Below, piece after piece: positions 47,018 to 58,735 of a stretch of DNA of 64,000 nt. This DNA is from Tetracladium setigerum. Lineage: Eukaryota; Ascomycota; Leotiomycetes; Helotiales. The notes below the pieces were generated by a model. That model made no database searches. It was not told the DNA's origin and worked only from the letters and a program-made list of their open reading frames with translations. Positions within the stretch are counted from its first letter, which is position 1. Every line of letters begins with the position of its first letter. The position numbers and the translations under genes were made by a program. Location: assembly GCA_031472005.1 (NCBI GenBank), contig PZJY01000009.1:434001-498000 (forward strand), written 5' to 3'.

Positions 47018-48501
47018 ATGTCGATCTTCCAGACTCGCTCACGTTGGTTGACAGTCTCTAACATTACCACGACAACGACCTCCTCACCCCCACATCCTTC
47101 GTCACACATCACATCCAATTCAAAGAGGAGCGGACAATCCCCAAAAATGCCTCCCTTGCAACTAATCGGCCCTAACTTTGGGAATACATGGAATCACAGA
47201 CCCGATGAGCGTCGCTACACATTCGGCAAGCGGGGAGTGCTTATTAGTGTCACGTCCGAAATGAGTACAGGAGAAATCTACATAGAGTGCATGGAATACA
47301 AAAATATCAAGCTTGAAGGTAAAGACCGCTTCCTATTGGCAGAGGCTTTATCTATGGCACAACTCGGGGATGCTAGAACTGCCGTGCACGAGTTATTGAG
47401 TCTGCCAGTGGCAGACAGAAAGTACGATGAATGTCTGGACGCCATCAACAACCTCTTGGAGATTGAGATGTTTGTGGCAGAGAAGGTTTGGAGAGAGAGG
47501 GAGAAGATAAAGTTGGAAGCAGGCAAACGATACAGATCAGCGGTGGCGTTGTTGAAAACAGAGTTCGACATGGAACCAAAGATCCAGCGCGAGAAAGAGG
47601 AAGCTGGCGGATGCCAGAGCAAGGGAGAGGGAGCAGGGAAAGATGTGCAGGACCAATTGGCAGTTGTCAAGACGGATGATACGAGCAAGAGAGGCGCAAA
47701 TGAAATGGAGCCATCAAGCTCCAACGACGAGGAGCGTCCTAGTAAGCGACGGGAAACTGAGCTAGCTCCCGTTGTCAATGAGCTTAGCAACGCGTCAGAA
47801 GAGATACCCAAGACACCTCCTCAAGTCCCTCAGCCATCAAAGAAAACATCGGCAGCGAAGCCAGACTCTACTATCTCAAGCGACCACCCAAGACTTCCAA
47901 GCCACATGATGTTGCAAAGTCCATCCCGAAATTTACCGAGGCCGAAACGAAGGAGATCGCAGACATCAGAAACTCAAACGAATTCCTTTCCAAGAATAAC
48001 TGGAGCAACATTGTGTTCATAGCTTCATCGGATATTTCACCACGCAATGCATCGGCCAGGGCGGAAATTGTGGCCATAGTACACGAATTCGATCCACAAG
48101 AGTGGAAGAGTCTTAATTCCGATGGTCATGGTTATTATCTCAACTTCGGCAGGTCCAGGCAGGGGAAGGACGTTGCGAAAATGTTCCATACAAAGTACAA
48201 TGGTCGTAATCTTCACTGTGGTGTGAAATTGGTTTTGAAGCTATTCGTAGCAAATAACAAGAGAGAAAAGTACAAGAAGCCTAAGACGAAGGAGCCAGCT
48301 GTACACGAAAGTAGTGGGCACAGAATTGAAAAGTCGACAGAAAAGAAGCGAACAGAGGAGGGAAAGAAGACTGAGAAGCTCTCTACGAATCAAACCAAGA
48401 AGAAGACCGAGAATGAGCAAACAGAGGAGAAGACGAAGACTGATAAGCCCGCGACATTTCAAATCGAGGAGGTTGGAAGCAAAGATGTAAAGGCAAAGTA
48501 G
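47018..48501 (+). CDS. Uncharacterised protein with basic Lys/Glu/Thr-rich C-terminus, with one apparent missing base
   Basis: Intronless; 494 residues from the ATG at 47018 or 451 from a likelier ATG at 47147 (MPPLQLIGPNFG). I do not recognise the family. The N-terminal 150 residues look globular (RYTFGKRGVLISVTSEMSTG, ECMEYKNIKLEGKDRFLLAE). Next is a charged linker with a possible nuclear signal (RPSKRRE). A second globular block (NNWSNIVFIASSDISPR, EFDPQEWKSLNSDGHGYYLN, YNGRNLHCGVKLVLKLF) has an alternating pattern somewhat like an RRM, though that is speculative. The tail is Lys/Glu/Thr-rich. The frame breaks near CCC 47827-47829; one added C joins VPSAIKENIGSEARLYYLKR to the second block and makes the length divisible by three. 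Confidence 0.68.
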
Positions 48502-49229
48502 ATTGAGAGTGCCGTCTGTCGTTACATTGACTTCAATGCAAATAAATGGCCAGATGGAGATGGCGAGAATACTTGAGGAATTGTTACGATCTTGAGAAAA
48601 GGGGGAGTAATATTGTTTGATAAGAGACGATTGTTTGTATGATAACATTCTATGCGGATTTTTACTAAATGAGTATTGCGCCCGTCGGAGCTGGTCCGAC
48701 TGATAGTTTGATGCGATGTCTAACATGCGCTGATTTTCGTGCAACTCTGTTCGGAGGGCAGCTATATCCAGATAGATAGATGGATGTATTTAATGAAAAT
48801 TGAGTTGATTCGCATGAGAACTTTCCCCAGGCATCATCGATTGCACGCTATCTCACCCCTAACGTTCTTGTTTGCCAAGACAGAAGTTTGAATTCACCTG
48901 TTAAGCGAGCGCACAATAATGAGTGGATACCTAAATAAATCAAAATAAGCGAACCTCTCACTAAAATTTATTATAATTGGTGGACCAATGGTGCCCTGGT
49001 ACAACGCGCTACTCAACCCTTCTCTCTCACTGAGTACGTATCCCTTCATCTTTTCACATATATTGACTCGCTCCTAGGAAATCTTTCACACATGCTTCAA
49101 ACCAAAATCCACTAGCGTAACAGTCAATGCTTGCATTGCCTGTACCCGCTAGCGGCACTTCAACAGACCTACTCGGCCGCTTGCTCGTTGGAGACCTGCA
49201 ACGTTAGTTTGTGGCGGATCGCAACTGGA
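48502..49229. other. Intergenic, no protein gene seen
   Basis: This is the 3' flank of the gene at 47018 and sequence leading to the candidate structured RNA. A CATATATTG element near 49057-49066 lies about 170 bases before the first strong hairpin and could be a TATA-like box for it. Confidence 0.4.
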
Positions 49230-49415
49230 CTGCGGGAGGCGGGCGTCTAGGGGTAGCAGTAAATGCTATCTCTCGTGCGCCCGGTTAGTGGTCGTCGGTG
49301 TAGCTACCACTACAGGATTTATGATCCTGACAGCAGTTGTCGCGACATTTATTATCGTTCTATCTTGATATGATTATCAACCATTATCAACCACCTTCGG
49401 GTGGTCTTTTTTTTT
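49230..49415 (+). ncRNA. Candidate structured non-coding RNA with UUCG terminator-like hairpin and T9 run
   Basis: Several adjacent hairpins are visible. A 6-bp stem pairs CGGGCG (49240-49245) with CGCCCG (49278-49283) and encloses a 7-bp stem GGTAGCA/TGCTATC (49252-49258 with 49264-49270) with loop GTAAA. TAGTGG (49286-49291) pairs with CCACTA (49307-49312). CAGGAT (49313-49318) pairs with ATCCTG (49324-49329). ACCACC (49390-49395) pairs with GGTGGT (49400-49405) around a TTCG tetraloop, directly followed by C and nine T. A stable UUCG hairpin plus a T-run resembles an RNA polymerase III transcript end. No protein frame covers it. I could not match it to 5S, U6, SRP, RNase P or MRP RNA; the true 5' end is unknown. 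Confidence 0.45.
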
Positions 49416-51037
49416 CTTTATTTTTCATCTTTCTATACCCCCTAATAATAATTGCAGAACCTCAGCACTGAACTAAGTACAAGAGAACTATGCTACCGAT
49501 ATCTTGAACTGGATGAAGTATTGTGGTGGCAACTGATTGTACTATGAGCACAACTCGAGAAAGAGAATCGTAAACACCAAATGGCTAGCCCTGCGCTGCG
49601 CTCATGAAGTCTGCGTTGCTACCGAGGAGAGTGTGGTCGTGTTGTTGTTGACGTTCCGAATGCGGCTTAGCGTATTCGTATGGGAGGTTCTTCAAGCCGG
49701 AGGCTTCATTTGAAATATTACAATACAGGGGCAGGCCATGACATTTCGACAAATGAACAGTAGCTCAAACTGTGAGTACCAAGGTTTGCAAATTGTAATA
49801 GAAATGTATGGCTTATTCAAAACGACTCGGTTGGCACAGATGGGCGGGGTTTAGGATCTGGGGAGTTTATTGGATTGGCGAGAGAGAGACTGAGAGGACA
49901 ATCGGATATTTGGCGACTTGGTCCTCGGCAGAAAGAACGCACAGTTGACAGGGTTGTGGAGAGACATCTCTTTAGTTCCACAACTACTGTGCAGGAACAT
50001 AAGCCGGAATGTTGTTTTGAAGATTTCTTTGATGAGCCATTGTAGCCTTACAGGTATTTCCGCAAGCTTCAATTGACGTCCCTCCTCCTCGTCACACCTT
50101 GATGTGGTTCCACGATTCAAGAAATAATTAAAGGAAATTGTGAGACTGAGAAAAAGAAATAAAGATGCATTGCATGCTGGTCGGAGAGGTCAAAGATATG
50201 AAAATAATGAAAGCCACAAGCGAGATTTAGTTCCAGGGGTGTGTGTGTTGGGTGTCCAAGCTAAAAAGTTGGACCCGAACTCTCGGGGCAAAGATTGGAA
50301 GCTAAACAACCCCCCTATCACGAATTTGTGACTCCTGAAGGACGAATTATAGTATCCATCTCCATCTCTATCTCCTTTGTCTTTGCAGCTCTGTTGTTCG
50401 TTCGAGTTCTCAATGTTATATTCCTCATTCTATCTCTGTCGGGTGCGCACAGCAGCGAGCCATCTCGGGTGGCATCTCGATTTGCACAACGCATCTTCCT
50501 CCTCCCTCCAAGCCGTCCACACCAACGCCTTCCTCCGCCCTTGCATACCACCGTCTCAGCATCCTTCACACCCAGTGCCGCCCTAGACGCTTTTCCCTGC
50601 TATGCTGCCCATTTCATCCCGGGGGCTGGGGTTGGCCTTCCGAAGGCAGACACATGACCGAGAGTCACGGGATAGCGTGGAAGGTTCCCGTTAAGTGGGT
50701 GGAGCATGGCACGTCTCACCAGGCTTCGACGCGCTTTTGCCTTATTTTCACACCGGACAGGCATCTGCTTGGCCGCGCTGCCATATATATACAGAGCATC
50801 CCCCAAATGCTGCGTCTTTCTATTTAATACTTTCCAGCTCTCTACGCCAAATCGACACTTTTCGCCATCCCGACAATTAATTCCCACAACACCAACAGGC
50901 AGAACGACAACAACCGCTTCGAAACTCCCCCGCCATCCATCGTTATCGACCATCAACCAGCTTTTCCCCGAGACAGAGAGGCCTATCTTCCGACCGACTA
51001 TCTTATCTGAAACAAAGAGCAATCAGCAAACTCAAAT
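49416..51037. other. Intergenic 1.6 kb upstream of BTB gene 2
   Basis: No convincing gene. C/T-rich tracts and a TATATATA element near 50784-50791 just upstream of the BTB gene fit a promoter and leader. Frames at 50295-51022 are open but lack family resemblance. Confidence 0.45.
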
Positions 51038-52005
51038 ATGTTCATCAGTAGAAGCAAGTCGCAGACGGAGAGTTTCTCTTCCAAGAGTCGTCGCAGTGCA
51101 GCATCCAAGGCCCGAACCTCATTTCGAGACCATGCCATCTCCAAGAATCGCTCTGAGCGAACCCGCAAACCACCGTCCGAGGAATCATCTACTGCTGGCG
51201 GTCCTTTGAATAGGTGAGTAATCTGCCATGATCATCATCATCATAATCACAGCTCCTCCATCCTTACTGCAAAGACTAATCGGTGGTTGTTCAACAGCAC
51301 GTTAACCTCCTCCATAATCACCCTTGTCGTCGGCCGCGAACAGCGACTCTTTGCAGCCCACGAAGACGTCCTCTGCCTCTCTCCCTTCTTCTCTGCTGCC
51401 TGCCGTGGTCAGTTCCTCGGTGCTGCCTCCAAACGAATCTCCCTTCCCGATGAAGAACCACAAATCTTCTCCTGCGTCCTCGAATACCTCTACAAAGGCG
51501 ATTACTATCCACAACTAGTTCATAACAAGCGTCGCAACGCATGGGAGTTGGAGACAGGCGATGGAGGATCGGTTGAAAGCACAGTTTATCATCATGGTGT
51601 CGATGGCGAGTTGTTGAAGGACACAGTGATCTATTGTCTGGCTGAGAAATATGGCTTGGAGGAGTTGAAGAAGATTGCGTTGAGGAAACAGGGTTTGCGT
51701 ACGTCTCTCTCTTTCTCTTTTCATCACTATTCATATTATGTATCATGTGGCTAATTGATTTAAACACAGAATCCGGTATCCAATGTAGCACCATTCTCAC
51801 ATCAGCCCGCTACGCCTACGCCAACACACCTGAGAACGACTCAAAGCTACGAGCTCACTACCTCGCTCTCATCATTCGAAGCAGAGGCACGTTCAAGAGA
51901 AGTGGCACCATGCAAATGGAGATGCAGGCTGGTGGTAGCCAGTTGTTTTTTGATTTGTTCGTGGCGTTGTGTAATCATGTTGATGATGTTGCTAGTGCTG
52001 CGTAA
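51038..52005 (+). CDS. BTB/POZ domain protein (second)
   Basis: Three exons (51038-51213, 51298-51698, 51770-52005) give 270 residues. A basic, Ser-rich N-terminus (MFISRSKSQTESFSSKSRR) precedes the BTB fold: ITLVVGREQRLFAAHEDVLC, LSPFFSAACRGQF, RISLPDEEPQIFSCVLEYLYKGDYYP, and after a linker DTVIYCLAEKYGLEELKKIALRK. The last exon is helical (LTSARYAYANTPENDSKLR). The stop used here is a TAA overlapping a perfect donor (GC|GTAAGT); splicing at that donor to TTGGATAG would give an alternative end near 52160. It is not closely similar to the BTB gene at 43650. Function unknown beyond likely dimerisation or adaptor roles. Confidence 0.8.
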
Positions 52006-55000
52006 GTCTTCTGCCTGTTTGTTCGTTCGTTCGTGACCTTGGATGAGGAGGCTTCACTGTGACGAATCCTTTTGCTTTGGATAGTTGGCTAATGTATCAG
52101 CAGGAGCTCTCCTCGCAGTGTTCGCACTCATCATTAATCTCATCGATGAGTGTGCAGTGATGCCTTGACTTAAGTCGATCCTCGCGATACTACAACTCAT
52201 CCTTCACCTCACACCCACATCAACATCAACACACCCAACAACATCATCATCAACAACAAACAAAACATAGATCTCCTTTCTTCACACCTTGTTTATCTGC
52301 TCTAATATCGATACCACCTGTTCATTTATTCTCCTTTTTTTTTTCAATCGGCGTCGTCGCGGAGTTTGGGATTTATGTTACTGGCTGGCTATTATTCTCT
52401 TTATTATATATCGACTATCATGATGACTGGCTGGGTTGAATTCTCTTATGCTACGAGTTTTTCTTCCCGTCTTGTATACTACTCTTCTCATGTCCGAGGA
52501 CGTGTTGCGTCTTCACTTTTTGTTCGATCTTGTGTTGCTTTTGCTCTACCTGGCTTGGGCTTGCTTATCTGGTTTGGTCTGGTGTGGTCTGGTTTGGTCT
52601 GGTCTGCTCTGGTTGGTGGTGGTACATTAAGGAGGGGATGGATGGATGAATATCTTGGTCGCGTCTCTTTTCATCCTTCTTCATTTCCTTTCCTCCTGTC
52701 GACTTGATGGTGGCTTTTGTATTGAGCTCGGGTTTCTATTCCTTCCTCATCGCTGTTGGCTATCCATCTCTTTCATCTTTTCGTTGTTGTCATCGTCGTT
52801 GTCTTGATGATACGAGTTCTAGGTCCATTATATTTCCTCCATCGTTTTTTCTTTGCATTACGATATCGCGTCATCGTTTTGCAGTTCGTTTTGCTTGTCA
52901 TTACTTGCTTAGTTATACCTTTTTTCCTCCTCTCCTTGTGAGCAGTTGAGATGAAATGAAGGAAGAAAGATGGAAAGAAAGAAAGAGAGAAGAGCGTTGG
53001 TTGGTTGGGAAAACAAGATTGTATTATTTAACGAGGTATTTGTATATCACGCATCATCCAGCGATGGAAGCTTGATGATGTGTGGGGAAATGGATTTTCT
53101 CACAAGAGAGAGAATGAGAGAGATATTTGGATGGAATTTGGAAAGAATGGAAAGATTGGATATCATTTTCAGCTAGCTATCCAGGCAGCAGAGATGAAAA
53201 TGCAGATGAAAGCTAGCTAATAGGGAAAGAGATGAATGAGGAAATACCCCATCTCTAGCAAGAAGGAAAGCGAGGAGGGCAGAGAGAGCAGTAACACAAT
53301 ATCAAATACTACTCCTTTCACAAATCCCCCTTTTCCCGTAATGAATGCCTCCATATTGAAATATTTTGATTATGTCGAAGGTTGAGAAAAGGTACACATG
53401 TCAATAAACAATCAAGCGGTATATTTGTTGACTCGGTGAGAGTTTGAGGAAGATAAGATCAAAACGAGGCGCGCGAACCGCGAATTGCGTCTTGAAAAAA
53501 AAATGAGGCGAACGAGCGAGCGAATATTAAGGCGATGCGAGACAAATGCAGGAAGAGGAGTAATGGAAAGTAAGGGGGTGGCAAAGGAGGAGATAAGTGG
53601 ATCGGGATTGCCATACTCGAGTTAATGAAATAATTAATATATAAAAACGACGGAACCCATAAAAAATCATAAATCTTAAGTCGGCAAAAATAGATCTTTG
53701 CTATCATTTCCAATGATGATGATGTAACATTTTGTTTTCTGCTTTTCCATGATCACAAAAGATGAAAGAATACTCAAAGTATGCCTTAGGATCCTAAGAT
53801 AGGTAGGTAGGTCGGTTGGTTCATCAAAAACCAAAATCTTGTGAAATCATTATGCGTACCTAGATCGTAAGGCATGCACCTCCCTCTTTTATGTTTGTGA
53901 ATTGTGATTGATTGATTGATTAATAAGAAAAAAAGAGAGGACCGAGCACGGGAAGGATGAGGGGTAATGTGATGCTGCTTTAGCTGTGTGTAAAACAAAA
54001 AGTAAGTAACTGTCCTTGCACTCTCTTGCATGAACTGTGTGTGTGGTGTACGACCAAGCGGAGAGAGGTGTGATTTGTTATTGGATAATTGGAAAAGAAA
54101 AGGATCAAGTTGAGCAGGGTTTATGGCGTTCTTCATTTTTTGTCTTTTTTGATAAAAGGAATTATGTGTTAGATGTTTTGGTTTCAATTGGTAAAGGAGT
54201 TTGTGGGGTTGATTCATGGAGGGGAGACGAATTCGAGGCTATGAAGAGATATGTTTGATATGTGTGAGATAGGTGAATAGTGCATTATGCAAAGGATGAA
54301 ACATGTGAATTGTTTTCACATGTGCGACGTGTGAAGAGGGGAAGGGCGAGACAAATGAAAAGGGAATAAATTTAATACCTGTACTGTAGCTTAATGTGAT
54401 GTTGTCCTGTACTATACGTACCAATAATGAGCTGGGCTATACACACTCTCTCACTCACACACGCACTCACTAAAATGAGATATTCGATGAGTCGCCACAA
54501 CACATGCATCCCAACCTCCATAGCAGCAGGTCTGTGCCTCAGAAATAAATGTGATGAGTAATGTCTGTCTAATAGACATCATACCAGTGAATTATGGTGA
54601 ACAAGTAAGTGAGTGGGTGTGGTGACAAGAAACTCAAACTCACCTACCCACTGACCGAGCCACAGCAAAATCTATCCAATCATGAGGATGTGAAGTAGCT
54701 GTGACTCCTCGTGTCTATCTATTGTATGTGAGTACGGAGTACAGTCCAGTACTCCCAAAATGGGTGTGGTGAGGTGGGTGCAATCGTGCAGTAATTATGA
54801 CTCCAATGACATCCCACCAATGAGAAGGGCGATATGCCGATGGGGATGGGATGGGTGAGTAAGCATTTGAGAAACACAACCTATTTAAATAGGAAGAGCG
54901 ATTTGATGTGGGGTAAGAATATGTTTGGATAGATAGGGCGGCGCAGTTATGTAGTTGTAGGGCTGTGATGGAAATGGAATGCTCGGGGTGGAATATAAAT

Positions 55001-55425
55001 CGTGATTTAATTAGGAGAAATTCTAGACACGGAAAGGTTACAGAGAACGAAAAGGAAAACCACCATAATGAAGACACTTGGGTGGACCGAATAAATATGG
55101 GAGAAGTACACAGTACCAGTGAGATTAAAGGAAAAGGCAAAACAAATAAGTGCTGACGCTGGTGAGGCGATTGAAGGGTACGTAGATACCTTTCATTTAA
55201 TAGGTACGAAATTGCCCGCCATGCTATGCGACCCGTCCCTCTGCTATGCTGTAGTTTCGTATTGCCTCGTTTACATCGGGTCATTCATCATTCTTTATCT
55301 ATCTTCCTTTCTATAATGAGTGCATACTCATACTCCAGTACCTGGGAACGCCCCTCCCTTGCTGAGGACTACTATGCTTCGCTCGCGAGCTATGTAGCCT
55401 TTCATTAGATTCTATTTAGTATTTA
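52006..55425. other. Gene-poor 3.4 kb interval with simple repeats
   Basis: No convincing protein gene. Simple sequences include TTCG repeats near 52020-52035, GGTCTG/GGTTTG repeats near 52570-52625, (GATT)n near 53906-53922, and CT/CA-rich tracts near 54440-54470. GTACGGAGTAC with the adjoining AGTCCAGTACT lies at 54731-54751. The hydrophobic frame at 52366-52707 arises from the simple repeats. A long 3' untranslated region of the BTB gene could cover the left part. Confidence 0.5.
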
Positions 55426-57112
55426 TTAGCTCAAGAAGTTCAGATAGTAAAGTTCAGCAGCATCGAAACTCTTGTAGGAGGATACTTGCTTGGGGGTTAA
55501 AGAGGAAGGGGAGGACCATACGTTATAAATCATATTAGCAATCAAACACTCCACCTCATCACCATCCATAACCTCCTTACTCCCCAAACTAATCGCAGCC
55601 GCAAATTCCGCCACAGGCACTCTCGTCTTCCTCACCAGCGGTTTCCCCTCGTCGCCCTCCTTCACATCCTCAAATCCACGCGAGAGGAAAACCTTGCGCA
55701 GAAGATTGCGGAGAGCGACGTCACGGCCGCGTTCGAGTGTGAGATAGATGCGGCGTTTGACAAATTCTTCTTCGCCGGCTTGGAGGGCCTGGTCAAAACC
55801 AGCGAGGTCACCAGATTTGATGCAGCGGGAGAGAGGGAGGAAGAGGGATTGTAGTCGGGGGTAGGGCGCCAGGAGGGCACGTGTAGGGAGAGTGTGTGTT
55901 GTGAGGAGGTGGCAGGGGACCAAATAGGTTAGGATTAGTCTGATGATAGGAATTAGCTTATTTGCTTTAAGACGGATGACGGAGAGGGAGAGAGGCCCAC
56001 TCTTTGTTTCGCACGGCGTCTGGGTGGCAGAGTGCCCATGCTTCGGTGAGCTCCTTTTGGGACTACAAAGTTGTGTTAGAGTGTGATGTGGTTGGATGGG
56101 CAATTGCTACGTACTTCCACGTAGTTCTCTTCCAGAAATTTGATGACTCCAACGTAGTATTTAAACGTCACCTGATGTGCTTTAGGGAATGTATCAAGAT
56201 GCGGCATGTCCCCTCGGTAAGCTTGGATGGCTTTAAGGACGTTCTTCGAGAGCGAGATTTGGTTGAGTTTGAAGTAGGTTTTAAATAGGAGATTGATGAT
56301 AGTGTAGGTACCCCATTTCCGTGATTCCTCCAAAGGGATCTTCCATCGCTCGTCAGTAAAGATATTGCCATGGTGAGGTGCCACATACCTGTCTGCAAGA
56401 CAAAGTTGAAACATTCGATTTAAGATTCTCGCAGCATCCTCAAGCTTCTCATTTTTGCCGGCATCTGGATTGAAGTCATCGAAGTTTGTGAGTGTTGTGC
56501 TGGTTGCAGCGTCTTCGTCTGCCTTGATGGCGAATATTCGGAGGTATTTGCCTGCCACGTACAAACAAGGCACCGTCCAGGCAGGAAACTGACAGTTGGC
56601 ATAGCCACGAATCAACTGCAATGAGAATTCCTTCCACGCCAAAAATGATTTGGTCCATGACACCTATGAGACTTCGCATCAGCACGAGTTCTAGAAATGG
56701 CACAGAGGACGACAATGAAAGATCACGTGATTCAATAAAAATGCTCCGCTGGCTATTGTTTTTTCATATGAATTCAACAAGCTTGAAAATCCAGAAGGGT
56801 ACTCGGAGGGAGGAAGGAATCTACCTTTGAGCCTGCTTTTGTAGCTTTTTCTGCGTTCAATATCTCTCCAACCGCCTTCCAGTATGCATGGTAAACTTCC
56901 ACCCATCCGCTCCCCTCCTCATCTGACAGACTCGCCACAGAGAACACCTCATTTTCAATTGTCCTCTTGATATGGGCGTAGTTGCTTCCACGGTAGAAGT
57001 TGTCACGTCGGCCTGGCTCGGTTGGTGATGAAATAGGTGAGAGTGTGTCGGCGATGGCATAGCCGTTTTGTTCGTGGTAGCCCTTTCTGAAACCATTGAA
57101 GACTCCGTCCAT
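55426..57112 (-). CDS. CSN12: CSN12/PCID2-type PCI-domain protein (COP9 signalosome subunit 12 homologue)
   Basis: Four exons (57112-56825, 56663-56115, 56062-56001, 55939-55426) give an unbroken 470 residues, the expected size for fungal CSN12. Recognisable blocks include WTVPCLYVAGKYLRIFAIKAD, LEDAARILNRMFQLCLADR, ESRKWGTYTIINLLFKTYFKL, QVTFKYYVGVIKFLEENYVE, ELTEAWALCHPDAVRNK, LILTYLVPCHLLTTHTLPT and a C-terminal winged-helix end (GDEVECLIANMIY). Together they form the helical repeats plus PCI domain of the Csn12/Thp1/PCID2 family. Relatives act with the COP9 signalosome or in transcription-coupled mRNA processing and export in the nucleus. Which role applies here cannot be told from sequence. 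Confidence 0.9.
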
Positions 57113-57679
57113 CGTTGCTACAATTGGATCTCTAGAATATTCACTCGTGTTGATTCCAGCAAACCGAAAGAGTTCACTACCTTCAATACCAGGCGTCGAA
57201 GTAAGTGAGAGGACTGGGAAATGCGAATGTGATCTGGATGGGTTGCTGAAAGTGTTTTGACCCTTTTTTTCAGCTGATCCAATCTGTCACTTTTCGGGGT
57301 TTTCGAATGTAAAAATCAAAGTTGTTGGGGTATCAAAATTATGAAGAAAGAGTTGCCACATGGAGAGAAGAGAACAAAGAAGTCATCATCTATGATCTCG
57401 TCCAGCGGTCACGTTGTTTACTTTCGATTGGGGAATCGCGCTTGGAGCAGGGATGCGGCTCTGCCATCCGCGCTAGTCCTAACGCAGCCTGGCCCACATT
57501 CTAAGCGAGCTAAGGGCACAAGAAATTTCTAACCCTATGCCAAAGTTCCAGGAATTGATTGAAGTGAGGAAACATCTCGAATTTCGACCCCGACAACGAC
57601 AACCACGACAACGGCCAGAACTTCAAAGTGAGCATTCCCGCTGATGATTTATTGGTAATTGCATGCTAATATTCCTCAG
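57113..57679. promoter_or_regulatory. Divergent promoter region of CSN12 and RPL20
   Basis: About 570 bases separate the two divergent start codons. Immediately before the RPL20 ATG is ATATTCCTCAG. CGACAACGACAACCACGACAACGG near 57592-57615 is a CAA/CGAC repeat in the presumed leader. No specific factor site is claimed. Confidence 0.45.
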
Positions 57680-58735
57680 ATGGGTAAGCTACAGATCTCT
57701 TCTTTCTCTCTCCACGCGCTCGCAAATACGACTTCGACGACGTGAAAATCATTTTACGACCCCTCGATACCTTGCCTCAACTGCGACTGCGATGGGGGAC
57801 ATCTGGGAACAGACTGGATGCGGTGCGATGGTTGTGACGGCTCGGAAAACTGTGCTCTGGTGTCAAGGAGGGGTTCGATGATCAGGCAAATGCACAATTT
57901 TGATGTCACCACAATCGACGACCGACCTCTAATTAGGGCAAGACAATGGGAGGAATGCTGAAAAAGAGCGATGGGCATCTGCGAAAATTTTAACAACGAA
58001 ACTATTCCGACGGCTTCGGCTTCAACGACTTCGATCCAACGATACAATGACGACGAGCACCTTCGGGACTTCAATGCTTCCAGGAAAACGGCTAACACAT
58101 CCCCCACAGGTCGTCTAACAGAATACCAGGTCATTGGCCGCCATCTCCCTTCCGAGGCCACTCCTGCGCCAAAGTTGTACCGCATGAGAATTTTTGCAGT
58201 CAACACTGTGGTTGCAAAGTCTCGTTTCTGGTACTTCTTGATGAAGCTCCGCAAGGTCAAGAAGGCCAACGGTGAGATCGTCAGCGTCAACGTTGTATGT
58301 ATACTCGATTGGATTTGTTGGGTCGCGTCTAATCCCTCCTTCAGATCCACGAGAAGCGCCCATTGAAGGTCAAGAACTTCGGTATCTGGCTCCGATACGA
58401 CTCCCGCTCCGGCACCCACAACATGTACAAGGAGTACCGTGAGATGTCAAGAACCGATGCTGTCGAGGCTCTCTACCAAGATATGGCCGCCAGACATCGC
58501 ACTCGTTTCCGTTCGCTCCACGTACGTTCAAACCCGCCTAGTCCATCGCGGCACCTACTAACAAATCTTCAAACAGATCCTCAAGGTCGTTGAGCTCGAG
58601 AAGACCGAAGACGTCAAGCGCCCATACATCAAGCAACTCCTCACCAAGGACCTCAAATTCCCTCTTCCCCACCGTGTTACGAAGTCCACCGGAAAGAAGA
58701 TCTTTTCCAACAAGCGACCATCGACCTTCTACTAG
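57680..58735 (+). CDS. RPL20: 60S ribosomal protein L20 (eL20/L18a)
   Basis: Four exons (57680-57683, 58110-58294, 58345-58521, 58577-58735) give 174 residues, the family's exact usual size. Exon 1 is only ATGG; a 426-base first intron follows and the GGT glycine codon is completed at the acceptor CCCCCACAG. The protein reads MGRLTEYQVIGRHLPSE, LYRMRIFAVNTVVAKSRFWY, VKNFGIWLRYDSRSGTHNMY, YQDMAARHRTRFRSLH, ILKVVELEKTEDVKRPYIKQ and ends FSNKRPSTFY, all conserved in eL20. It is a cytoplasmic large-subunit protein. The frame is intact throughout, which is a useful control for the frame breaks elsewhere. Confidence 0.96.

Noticed and set aside
52366..52707. 113-residue hydrophobic ORF that looks like a membrane protein
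   Set aside because: Its hydrophobic part (LVWSGLVWS) derives from GGTCTG simple repeats downstream of the BTB gene, and there is no family signature.
57684..58109. Box C/D snoRNA inside the RPL20 first intron
   Set aside because: ATGATCA and CTGA words occur, but the C box does not match RTGATGA, no terminal stem is visible and spacing is not convincing.
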